Below, one piece after another: positions 6,409-12,184 of a DNA stretch of 13,037 bases; within the stretch, counting starts at the first letter, position 1; every line of letters starts with the position of its first letter. A model generated the notes under the pieces. The model did no database searches. It was given only the letters and a program-made list of their open reading frames with translations, and was not told the origin of the DNA. The DNA lies in assembly GCA_023133375.1 (NCBI GenBank), contig JAGLWP010000013.1, forward strand, positions 1 through 13,037. The letters run 5' to 3'. Origin of the DNA: Candidatus Pacearchaeota archaeon. GTDB lineage: Archaea > Nanobdellota > Nanobdellia > Pacearchaeales > GW2011-AR1. The position numbers and the translations under genes were made by a program.

Positions 6409-8205
6409 TTATTTCTTAGCAACTTTTAATGCTACTATGATTATGATGAATACTAGGATAATATTGATTGCTCCTATTGTCCATATTGGCCAGTTACCTT
6501 CTGAAATTAAGCCTCCTGTAATTCCTGCCAATCCAGTAGATTTTTCTATCATAACTGCAACTGGTTTTGATAATACTTTTGTTCCTTCTGTTACTATGAT
6601 TTCAAAGTTTTGGTTGCCTGAAACATCAGAGTTTACATTCAAAGTTATCAAAACATCTTCTGATTTTCCTGCGTCTAAAGTAATACTCTCTGGCACCATG
6701 CTTCCTAAAGATGCCCACTCAGCATAATCCCCAACACTAATATCAAAAGTGCTTGTTTCTACACCAGTATTTGTTATTGTTACTTTAACTATTAATTCTT
6801 TTCCTGCTTTTGCTTCTGATTCTAAGTCTGCAGAAATTGTTACTTTAGGTTCGCTTATGCAGTTTCCTTCTACTTTAAATGAATAATAAAATTTTGCATC
6901 ATGTTCATCTCCCTCATGATTCTCTATTTCATAAATATAATCATCCTCGTCGAATATTATTATTTCGAGATCATATAATTTCTCTTCTGCGTCTGCTGGG
7001 ATTGTAAAAGCAAATTTAACCTCTTTGCTGTCTGTAGCATCAATGTCTCCAACTTCCTGCATAATATTTATTCCCAATTCTTTATTATATAATCTCACTG
7101 AAACATCATCTTGATCATCTGTTCCAATATTAAATAATGTTGTAGTAAGTTCAACTTGTGAGCTACATCCAACTTCTTTAGGAAGAATTTCTATTTTATC
7201 AGGTTCTAAAGTAACTTCGTCTTTTTCTCTTCTAATCTCCACATATTGTACAAATTGTTTACATTGATACTCTTCTGAAGAGTCATCATCGTCATACACT
7301 TTTAGATAAAAAGTGTAATCATTATCTTCTGTATCCTCGTTTAAATCTGTTGGATCAATTTTGAATTCAATTGTGAATTTTTCTTTTTCATCTTCTTTAA
7401 TACTAAAATCAATTTCTTCTTCAAAAATAAAATCTCCATCATCTTCATCATAAAGACCATATTCAATAGTTCCTCTTATTTTATCATCATATTCTGCATT
7501 TTCCACTTCAACAGTTATTTCTATTTCATCTAAAGGTCTCCATTCCCATTCATTATCATTATCCTTTTTCTCATCCTTAACTCTTTTTATAGTAATCCAA
7601 TCTCCAATATTTCCAGATATACAATAGTTTGGTTCTACGGGTTCTGCTGTTGCTTCGGTTACAGTTCCTTCTACATTCAAATTTCTAATTCCAAAACTAG
7701 ATGAACCTGAATATCCAAAGAATCTAATATAAAGTGTTTCTCCATCATTAACAGAAACTGATTCAGAGATTGTATTTCCAGTAAAGTCTTCTGAAGGAAT
7801 TTGTTCTGAACCAAAATTCATTGAAGTAGCAAATTCATCTATTGAATATTTAATGATATACTTATCTGGCCCAGTATCTGCTGCTTTTTCTTCAAAATTA
7901 AGATTAGAAATAGTTAGATCATATCCAGTGTTAGGAGTTAAAGTAATTTCAAAATAAGCATCATCTCCTGGAATTGATTCAGTTGGCCAACCAGTTGCAT
8001 AAACTCCTCCTCCAGAATAATATTTTAAATCTCCTAAATCTAAACCCCCTGTTAAACTAGTAGCTACAATATTGCTATCAAGAACATTTACAGATGGACT
8101 ATCCTCCAAACTCCATTCAGAAAGAACCTCTGCACTTCCAAAACTCATAACCATTACCATCGCTAAAACACTTAAACTCAATAATGTGAAAATTTTTGTC
8201 TTCAT
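6409..8205 (-). CDS. Secreted surface protein with C-terminal membrane anchor
   Basis: The 598-residue protein has a signal peptide (MKTKIFTLLSLSVLAMVMVM, cleavage near SFGSA). About residues 28-185 form a beta-sandwich-type region with ITLTPNTGYDL and FGYSGSSSFGIRN, as seen in many bacterial and archaeal surface proteins. A very acidic section rich in Asp/Glu follows (about 205-330), which may bind cations. Next come two Ig-like repeats, one CARDB-like (about 340-450, VELTTTLFNIGT) and one NEW3/CARDB-like (about 455-555, VKVTITNTGVETSTF, with LDAGKSEDVLITLNV). The end is a Gly/Thr motif (STGLAGITGG), a hydrophobic helix (about 574-594) and a short basic tail (VAKK). This tripartite end resembles archaeosortase sorting signals in layout, but the motif is not one of the named PGF/PEF types. 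A TATA box lies about 31 bp upstream of the start. Confidence 0.75.
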   Translation of the reverse strand: MKTKIFTLLSLSVLAMVMVMSFGSAEVLSEWSLEDSPSVNVLDSNIVATSLTGGLDLGDLKYYSGGGVYATGWPTESIPGDDAYFEITLTPNTGYDLTISNLNFEEKAADTGPDKYIIKYSIDEFATSMNFGSEQIPSEDFTGNTISESVSVNDGETLYIRFFGYSGSSSFGIRNLNVEGTVTEATAEPVEPNYCISGNIGDWITIKRVKDEKKDNDNEWEWRPLDEIEITVEVENAEYDDKIRGTIEYGLYDEDDGDFIFEEEIDFSIKEDEKEKFTIEFKIDPTDLNEDTEDNDYTFYLKVYDDDDSSEEYQCKQFVQYVEIRREKDEVTLEPDKIEILPKEVGCSSQVELTTTLFNIGTDDQDDVSVRLYNKELGINIMQEVGDIDATDSKEVKFAFTIPADAEEKLYDLEIIIFDEDDYIYEIENHEGDEHDAKFYYSFKVEGNCISEPKVTISADLESEAKAGKELIVKVTITNTGVETSTFDISVGDYAEWASLGSMVPESITLDAGKSEDVLITLNVNSDVSGNQNFEIIVTEGTKVLSKPVAVMIEKSTGLAGITGGLISEGNWPIWTIGAINIILVFIIIIVALKVAKK

Positions 8206-8232
8206 TTTGTAATCATTTTGCAGTTACTATGG

Positions 8233-8260
8233 TTTATAAATATTTCTACGGTATAAAATA
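8233..8260. promoter_or_regulatory. TATA boxes in the divergent gap
   Basis: TTTATAAATA (8233-8242) is centred about 31 bp before the minus-strand start at 8205 and about 35 bp before the plus-strand ATG at 8273. TATAAAAT (8252-8259) is a second box on the plus strand, only 17.5 bp before that ATG. If the second box is used, the plus-strand RNA would begin near 8281, and the in-frame ATG at 8303, preceded by GGTG (8294-8297), becomes the better start. Confidence 0.5.
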
Positions 8261-8272
8261 TAGATTGAATAG

Positions 8273-8743
8273 ATGGAGTTTTCCTATATTTTTGGTGTTT
8301 TTATGACGATAAAAACATTTATATATTTAATGTTAGTCTTTTTATTAGATAAAATGGGAATGATAGCTAAAGAAAATTCTTTAGGGGCGTGGGCGTTTCT
8401 TATAGGAGTTATACTGGCTGTTTTGATAGGGGTTACTGCAAGTTTTTTTTCTATTCCTTCTCTTCAAACATATAGTTCTGCAATTTATGCTATACTTGTT
8501 ATTCTTGGTTTGATTGTGGGGTTCTCAATAAAAGTTGGAAGAAAAGATGCTCAAAGTTTTCTTATAACAGGGGCAATTCTTGTTGTTGTCAGTAAATTTG
8601 GTATGGAAAGTGTTCTTGGTTCGTTGCTTGGCATAGGTGTTGGAAACATAGCTTCTACAACTTTTGCTGCTCTTTTAGCTTTGTTTGTTCCTGCAACAAT
8701 TGTTGTGGCTTTAAAGACTGTTTTTGGACTTGCGAAGGTTTGA
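8273..8743 (+). CDS. Multi-pass membrane protein, unknown
   Basis: The 156-residue protein is almost entirely hydrophobic, with about four membrane helices in the second three quarters: AWAFLIGVILAVLIGV, AIYAILVILGLIVGF, a segment around ITGAILVVV, and FAALLALFVPATIVVAL. There are no charged active-site motifs, Cys pairs or transporter signatures. A short polar stretch (VGRKDAQS) separates helices. The true start may be the ATG at 8303 (146 aa), as judged from the TATA box at 8252-8259. Its 3' end overlaps the convergent Dph2-like gene by 33 bases. I recall small DPANN membrane proteins with a similar layout, but no function can be assigned. Confidence 0.7.
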   Translation: MEFSYIFGVFMTIKTFIYLMLVFLLDKMGMIAKENSLGAWAFLIGVILAVLIGVTASFFSIPSLQTYSSAIYAILVILGLIVGFSIKVGRKDAQSFLITGAILVVVSKFGMESVLGSLLGIGVGNIASTTFAALLALFVPATIVVALKTVFGLAKV

Positions 8744-9340
8744 ATTATCTATATTTATCACAGAACTATCAAAATCAAGTCGCGGGCAAGCAGTATTTAC
8801 CCAACTTTCTAAACCAAAATTTTCAAATTCAGAAGTGTTGATATTATTACTAATAAATAGGTAGGATTTTTTATCTTTTATTTTTTTGCTTAAATCAATG
8901 GCTTTTTTCAGGTTTTCTTGCCCTGGCTTTGTTGAAATGAGGATTCCTATTTTATCAGCGTTTAGGAATTTAAGATAAGATACTTTCTTGGTTTTTTTTA
9001 AGGATTCTATTTCTGATTCAGGGAGTTTAGTTAATTTGTCTTTTTCTAATATATAAATAGGTAGATTTATCTTAGATGCTAAGGAAAGGGCATGAAATCT
9101 TCCAGAACCAATTAATACTATGGCTTGTGTTGTTTTAGGGAAACTCAGCTTGCTACAACCTAAGACCTGTGTAATTTTTGTTATATTATTAGATAATAAT
9201 TCTTTGATTTCAAAAGCAATGTCGTGATATTGGATGGAATAAGCGATTGCTATATTTTTGGGAAGTTCTTTTGAAAGAGATTTTATTTTCTTTTTATTTA
9301 CTTTTGTTTTTATTTTTGCGGGGATGAATAAGGTTTTCAT
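8711..9340 (-). CDS. Dph2-like diphthamide protein lacking domain 1
   Basis: The 209 residues match the last two thirds of archaeal Dph2, the iron-sulfur enzyme that starts diphthamide synthesis on elongation factor 2. Visible motifs are TQVLGCS (Cys62), GSGRFHA (78-84), STKPGQENL (136-144) and NTACPRLDFD (Cys185). These correspond to the second and third cluster-binding cysteines. Archaeal Dph2 is usually about 340 residues with three cysteines; here the whole first domain with its cysteine is absent. The upstream DNA is not a decayed coding region: a TATA box sits 25.5 bp before the ATG, so the short form appears to be the intended gene. It may act with a separately encoded partner or may have lost the radical chemistry. 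It is divergent from the 231-aa unknown gene. Confidence 0.8.
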   Translation of the reverse strand: MKTLFIPAKIKTKVNKKKIKSLSKELPKNIAIAYSIQYHDIAFEIKELLSNNITKITQVLGCSKLSFPKTTQAIVLIGSGRFHALSLASKINLPIYILEKDKLTKLPESEIESLKKTKKVSYLKFLNADKIGILISTKPGQENLKKAIDLSKKIKDKKSYLFISNNINTSEFENFGLESWVNTACPRLDFDSSVINIDNSNLRKSKNSL

Positions 9341-9360
9341 GATAATCTAGAATTAGAAAT

Positions 9361-9370
9361 ATTTATAAAT
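9361..9370. promoter_or_regulatory. Shared palindromic TATA box (Dph2-like/231-aa gene)
   Basis: ATTTATAAAT is a perfect palindrome, and its centre (9365.5) is exactly 25.5 bp from the first base of the start codon on each side (9340 minus, 9391 plus). Both mRNAs should be leaderless. A second AT-rich stretch (TATATATAAATA, 9373-9384) is too close to the plus-strand start to act at standard spacing. Confidence 0.65.
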
Positions 9371-9390
9371 GTTATATATAAATAAAAAAG

Positions 9391-10086
9391 ATGGCAAAAA
9401 ATATTGAAGATGAAGTATTATCTTATGAAGAATTTGTAGATTTGGCAGCAAGAGCAGAATCGCTAAGACAATATGATGAGAAAAAACAAAGTTTGTTGGC
9501 TCTTCCAGATAGAGATCATAAAGGGATAACTGTAAAAGAATGGTTAAAAGAAGCTGAATCTATTGGAATAGATAAAGAATACATGCTTAAGGCAATAAAT
9601 ACAAGGATGCCGAGCATTGTAGACCAGTTAAGAGAGATAAAAGAACATAATGGAATTCCTTCAATTAGTTCAATTTTCGAGACATATTATAATACACTTG
9701 AGAAAAAATTAGAAGAGACTCTCCCTTCCAAATTTAGGATTGGAGGATTTTTTCTAACAATTGAATTTTGGAAAATTATAGAAACCGAAGAAGTTGAAAA
9801 AAAAGGATTAATCTTTAAAAAAGAGATAAAAAAGAAAATTAATAAAAAAACCTCTTTTGGAAAATTACATCTCCTATCTAATGCTAATTATGATAATGTT
9901 CCGAAATTTGTTGTAAGCCTTGATTTAACAGACCCTTTGTTTCTCCATATTTTTGGAGAAGATATTAAAAAACTCAATAGTTATTTTAAAAAAAGAGGAT
10001 TTCTTAATTCTTATAAAGTAAGATATGATTATAAGGATAATATAGATGAAGCAAGTTTGAGATGCAGAAATAAAATTAATAATTAA
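9391..10086 (+). CDS. Soluble protein of unknown function
   Basis: The 231-residue protein has no signal peptide or membrane helix. The first half is predicted to be helical and charged (residues 1-115, with LPDRDHKGITVKEWLKEA and a Leu/Lys/Glu-rich helix near 95-112). The second half has alternating hydrophobic residues suggesting beta structure, a lysine-rich loop (EKKGLIFKKEIKKKINKKT, about 136-154) and VVSLDLTDPLFLHIFG near 175-190. I recognise no catalytic motif or family. It is divergent from the Dph2-like gene with a shared TATA box, and its stop codon interlocks with the stop of the minus-strand gene that follows. Confidence 0.7.
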   Translation: MAKNIEDEVLSYEEFVDLAARAESLRQYDEKKQSLLALPDRDHKGITVKEWLKEAESIGIDKEYMLKAINTRMPSIVDQLREIKEHNGIPSISSIFETYYNTLEKKLEETLPSKFRIGGFFLTIEFWKIIETEEVEKKGLIFKKEIKKKINKKTSFGKLHLLSNANYDNVPKFVVSLDLTDPLFLHIFGEDIKKLNSYFKKRGFLNSYKVRYDYKDNIDEASLRCRNKINN

Positions 10087-10274
10087 TAATTTTTAACCAA
10101 ATCAGCTCTTGCCTTTTGTTCAAAATAAAAATCTGAAGCATCTTGTTCATCTATTCTTGCTATTGCTTTCATTTGTGCTTTTACATGAGAAAAAGTTAAT
10201 GGATATTCGTCATTTATTATATATTCGTCTTCTTCTTGAAAAAGATTTATAGAATTTAAAAGAATAGTATTCAT
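10083..10274 (-). CDS. Small acidic protein downstream of sepF
   Basis: This 63-residue protein starts one base after the sepF stop codon (ATG at 10274), so the two are probably translated from one mRNA. A longer in-frame start at 10337 would overlap the sepF 3' end by 62 bases and is less likely. The sequence has an acidic N-terminal half (FQEEDEYIINDEYP) and a helical C-terminal half (VKAQMKAIARIDEQDASDF, ending in KARADLVKNY). There are no cysteines or membrane helices. No family is recognised. Its coupling to sepF makes a division-related role possible, on context alone. Confidence 0.6.
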   Translation of the reverse strand: MNTILLNSINLFQEEDEYIINDEYPLTFSHVKAQMKAIARIDEQDASDFYFEQKARADLVKNY

Positions 10275-10275
10275 T

Positions 10276-10671
10276 TTATTCAAACTTATTTTTTGGTCCT
10301 TGGTTTTGTCTTGAATTTTCTTTAAGAATTTTAGCAAAAGAAGGTGTTACGATTACCATGTTTTCTCCAAATCCTGCGATGTTTCCTTCAAGCGCATCAG
10401 TTGTTTTTTTAATTTTCGCTATTGCTCTCTTTAGTTCAATTGAGTCTCTTTTTCTTAACTCTTTTATGTCAATTATTGTTATAGTATATCCCTCTCTCAA
10501 AGCATCAAGAATATCATTTACATCATCGTATTGTTTTAGGGCGAAAAGCTTTACAAGAACTTTGCTCTCTTCCTCTTCCTTATCTAAATCAATTTCAAGG
10601 TATTCCTGAGGAATATCTTCATTATCGCCACGTGAACCTGAAAGAGCTCTTTTGATTTTATCGAAAACCAT
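10276..10671 (-). CDS. sepF: Archaeal cell division protein SepF
   Basis: SepF anchors FtsZ to the membrane in archaea that divide with FtsZ. The 131 residues show the expected layout: a short amphipathic N-terminal helix for membrane binding (MVFDKIKRAL), a variable acidic linker (about 14-36), then the compact SepF core with VLVKLFALKQYDDVNDILDA, a central strand YTITIIDI, and the glycine turn and last strand AGFGENMVIVTP (99-110), which is the part that binds FtsZ and makes dimers in studied homologues. The tail is short and polar. A TATA box 25.5 bp before the ATG predicts a leaderless mRNA. The 63-aa gene follows with a 1-base gap. FtsZ itself is not in the window. Confidence 0.88.
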   Translation of the reverse strand: MVFDKIKRALSGSRGDNEDIPQEYLEIDLDKEEEESKVLVKLFALKQYDDVNDILDALREGYTITIIDIKELRKRDSIELKRAIAKIKKTTDALEGNIAGFGENMVIVTPSFAKILKENSRQNQGPKNKFE

Positions 10672-10692
10672 AGTAGATTTATAGAGAAGAGA

Positions 10693-10700
10693 TTTATAAA
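10693..10700 (-). promoter_or_regulatory. TATA box for sepF
   Basis: TTTATAAA has its centre 25.5 bp before the sepF ATG at 10671, the same spacing as other leaderless starts here. It gives sepF its own promoter, separate from the prefoldin gene upstream. Confidence 0.6.
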
Positions 10701-10752
10701 GATTTCTGTGATTTAATTGGTTAGATAGCAGGAAATAGATTATTAATTAGAA

Positions 10753-11070
10753 TTATTTTTTCATTGTTTTCATTACTTCTTCTCTTAATTTTCCAAGTTG
10801 TTCTGTTAATGAATTTTCTTGGGTTTCCATTGTTCTTGTTCTTAATTCAAGCATCTTCTTCTTGTTTTCAAGTTCTTCTTTAATTTTTGATTTTTCTGTT
10901 TTTACCATTAGTTGCCCAATAATTTTGAAAACTTCCTCTCCTGAATTCTCAATTGCCTGTAATGCTGATTCTGCTTCAGAAAATTCCATTTGAAATGCCT
11001 GCTTCTGGAGAAGTAAATTCTGTAAATTCTGCTCCAACATCTGCATCTCTTGAATTTTTTGATTTTCCAT
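10753..11070 (-). CDS. pfdB: Prefoldin beta subunit
   Basis: Prefoldin is a jellyfish-shaped chaperone that hands unfolded proteins to the thermosome; archaea use two alpha and four beta subunits. The 105 residues show the beta-type pattern: a long N-terminal coiled coil (IQEMQMLEQNLQNLLLQKQA), a central hairpin region with SGEEVFKIIGQLMVKTEKS, and a second coiled coil (LRTRTMETQENSLTEQLGKL) ending in basic residues. The start is the ATG at 11070, 9 nt after AGGAG. A TTG three codons upstream would directly abut that Shine-Dalgarno and is rejected. It lies downstream of rpoP on the same strand, a common archaeal order. The Pcc1-type KEOPS gene often found between them is absent. Confidence 0.88.
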   Translation of the reverse strand: MENQKIQEMQMLEQNLQNLLLQKQAFQMEFSEAESALQAIENSGEEVFKIIGQLMVKTEKSKIKEELENKKKMLELRTRTMETQENSLTEQLGKLREEVMKTMKK

Positions 11071-11079
11071 TTTACTCAA

Positions 11080-11084
11080 CTCCT
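11080..11084 (-). promoter_or_regulatory. Shine-Dalgarno of prefoldin beta
   Basis: AGGAG on the minus strand, 9 nt before the ATG at 11070, decides the start codon. Most well-placed starts in this window look leaderless, so this site suggests prefoldin beta is an internal gene of the rpoP transcript. Confidence 0.55.
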
Positions 11085-11127
11085 GACCTTTCTCGGTGAT
11101 TATTATTTAACATTGTCCTTCGCAAAG

Positions 11128-11265
11128 TCACTCGGCTTTTACTTTCTTTAATTTTGTTCTTGGCTTATAGAAAATTTTGCTTCCGCAATAAGGGCAAACA
11201 AATCTTTTTTCAAGGTTAGCACTAAGAATTTTCTTCCCACATTTGAAACATTTGTATGTTGTCAT
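11128..11265 (-). CDS. rpoP: RNA polymerase subunit P (Rpb12/Rpc10 type)
   Basis: This 45-residue zinc-ribbon protein is the small P subunit of archaeal RNA polymerase, homologous to eukaryotic Rpb12, which helps assemble the large subunit core. It reads MTTYKCFKCGKKI, with the zinc ligands Cys6, Cys9 (CFKC), Cys24 and Cys27 (CPYCGSKI), then the conserved basic end with FYKPR and KVKAE. The length is normal for the family. A palindromic TATA box centred 25.5 bp before the ATG predicts its own leaderless transcript. The gene sits between eL43 and prefoldin beta, as in many archaea. Confidence 0.92.
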   Translation of the reverse strand: MTTYKCFKCGKKILSANLEKRFVCPYCGSKIFYKPRTKLKKVKAE

Positions 11266-11430
11266 TTAAAAGACACCTGCGGTTTCTTTTAAAAGCTTCC
11301 CTCTCGATGCGGATGGACGATTTCTTTGCTCGAGCCCACACTCACTTTTATGGATTAGGCTCGTGTAAACTCTCGTTGCCTCCGGGGAAATCGCGTACAA
11401 AACAATTAAACGATTTGATTTATTTATCAT
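11266..11430 (-). CDS. Possible 54-codon gene overlapping CTCG-rich element R2
   Basis: A 54-codon frame runs from ATG 11430 (MINKSNRLIV) to a TAA that directly abuts the rpoP ATG. In favour of a gene: a TATA core TTTATAAA (11452-11459) is centred 25.5 bp before the ATG, the spacing seen at confident leaderless starts here. Against: the DNA is about 48% GC over 11281-11400, the codons are unlike those of neighbouring genes, the predicted peptide (with SPEATRVY and RNRPSASRGKLL) matches nothing I know, and the region is part of a repeat family. Reading it as a Pcc1 remnant is not supported. The transcript may instead be a structured RNA: GCGATTTC can pair with GAAATCGT across the element, enclosing a CGAGCC/GGCTCG hairpin. 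Confidence 0.25.
   Translation of the reverse strand: MINKSNRLIVLYAISPEATRVYTSLIHKSECGLEQRNRPSASRGKLLKETAGVF
11287..11294 (-). promoter_or_regulatory. TATA box for rpoP
   Basis: TTTTAAAA, inside the palindrome CTTTTAAAAG (11286-11295), is centred 25.5 bp before the rpoP ATG at 11265. It gives rpoP a promoter independent of the element upstream. Confidence 0.55.
11301..11400. repeat. CTCG-rich intergenic element, copy 2 (R2)
   Basis: This is the GC-rich core of the 195-bp spacer between eL43 and rpoP. CTCG occurs at 11303, 11329 (within CTCGAG), 11360 and 11372. CTCGTGTAAACTCTCG (11360-11375) matches 14 of 16 bases of CTCGTGCAAACGCTCG in R1 (2892-2907), in the same orientation. On the minus strand, GCGATTTC/GAAATCGT and CGAGCC/GGCTCG give a nested stem pair, suggesting a folded RNA. 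More CTCGG motifs lie in the short rpoP-prefoldin gap (11092, 11131). Confidence 0.5.
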
Positions 11431-11451
11431 GGTATTATCTTAATTTTTTAT

Positions 11452-11459
11452 TTTATAAA
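11452..11459 (-). promoter_or_regulatory. TATA box upstream of element R2
   Basis: TTTATAAA lies immediately downstream of the eL43 stop codon and is centred 25.5 bp before the ATG at 11430. It predicts a transcript that starts at 11430 and crosses the CTCG-rich element. Confidence 0.5.
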
Positions 11460-11460
11460 T

Positions 11461-11682
11461 TTATTCATTCAAATAATAAGTATCTGATGCGAACTTTTTA
11501 TTGCATTTTGAACATTTCCATATTCCACTTGATAATCTTTTAACTCCAAGTTTTTTACAATAAGGGCATTTTTGTTTTTTTCTTTGTTTTTCCTCGACTT
11601 TAACTAATTTTGATTTTATAGACCTTCCATATCTTGCTCCAAACCTTCCTGATGATTTTGTTTTTTTTAATTTTGTTGGCAT
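11461..11682 (-). CDS. rpl37ae: Large ribosomal subunit protein eL43 (L37Ae)
   Basis: This 73-residue protein is the archaeal/eukaryotic zinc-ribbon ribosomal protein eL43. The N-terminus has the rRNA-binding basic pattern with SSGRFGARYGRSI (residues 10-22), followed by two CxxC zinc knuckles, CPYC (39-42) and CSKC (57-60), with KRLSSGIWKC between them, the typical family spacing. The end (FASDTYYLNE) departs from the usual FAGGAY and is short, so the C-terminus is slightly trimmed. It starts 36 bases downstream of the Cys-rich 135-aa gene; AATTTAAAAA (11711-11720, minus strand) may be its TATA box. It precedes rpoP on the same strand, as in many archaea. Confidence 0.9.
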   Translation of the reverse strand: MPTKLKKTKSSGRFGARYGRSIKSKLVKVEEKQRKKQKCPYCKKLGVKRLSSGIWKCSKCNKKFASDTYYLNE

Positions 11683-11718
11683 TTTATATGATTTTAAAAG
11701 AAATAGAAGGTTTTTAAA

Positions 11719-12126
11719 TTATTTGCTAAGATTAATTGAGCTGTTCACCTTTTCTACTAACTTACTTTCTCTATCTGCAATGTCCTTATTATTCTTTGTT
11801 CGTTCTAAAAGATATTCGCTGATTACATAACGATGATGCCAAATAAAACATTCATATTTAGCAAGATAATTACACTGACAATCTACCACTGCTTGTTTTC
11901 CGTCCATCATCCCCCACTTCACACAATCCTCATGGAGAACATATTTATCAGGATCTTTTTTGTGTTGTTTCATTAATTGTTTTAGTTCACTTTCCCCAAG
12001 CTCATTGGGAAATTCATCAGTAAAATGGGTTCTTCCACAGAATTGACAATCCACGACAAGCGAACTTGTATCTAAAACTGCTGATTTAAATTCATCACTT
12101 GGAGGAGAAAGTTGTTTTTTAGACAT
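11719..12126 (-). CDS. Cys/His-rich protein, probably zinc-binding, unknown
   Basis: The 135-residue protein has a Cys pair VDCQFCGRTHF (Cys27, Cys30, His34), a middle pair LHEDCVKW (His65, Cys68) and VDCQCNYLAKYECF (Cys83, Cys85, Cys93), followed by a helical C-terminus. The spacing fits two metal sites, most likely zinc. I recall hypothetical proteins with similar DCQFCGRTHF motifs, but know of no function. The start at 12126 is preferred over the ATG two codons upstream at 12132, because TTTAAA (12148-12153) is centred 24.5 bp before it. It lies between the tRNA and eL43, all on the minus strand. Confidence 0.7.
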   Translation of the reverse strand: MSKKQLSPPSDEFKSAVLDTSSLVVDCQFCGRTHFTDEFPNELGESELKQLMKQHKKDPDKYVLHEDCVKWGMMDGKQAVVDCQCNYLAKYECFIWHHRYVISEYLLERTKNNKDIADRESKLVEKVNSSINLSK

Positions 12127-12147
12127 TTTCATATAAAAAAAGCATTG

Positions 12148-12153
12148 TTTAAA
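12148..12153 (-). promoter_or_regulatory. TATA box for the Cys/His-rich gene
   Basis: TTTAAA within an AT-rich stretch is centred 24.5 bp before the ATG at 12126 and only 18.5 bp before the ATG at 12132. It decides in favour of the shorter, leaderless form. Confidence 0.45.
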
Positions 12154-12184
12154 TTAATTTTGTTAATAGGAAACATATATTAAA

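Noticed and set aside
10275..10337. Upstream start for the small gene after sepF
   Set aside because: It would overlap sepF by 62 bases; ATG 10274 one base past the sepF stop is the usual coupled arrangement.
11266..11430. The 54-codon frame as a remnant of the KEOPS subunit Pcc1
   Set aside because: The location is near where Pcc1 often lies, but the peptide shows no stretch that aligns convincingly, and its DNA belongs to the CTCG-rich repeat.
11256..11543. A 95-codon plus-strand frame across the eL43-rpoP spacer
   Set aside because: It lies antisense to eL43 and the rpoP start, has no promoter at the expected distance and resembles no protein; the open frame is a by-product of the minus-strand genes.
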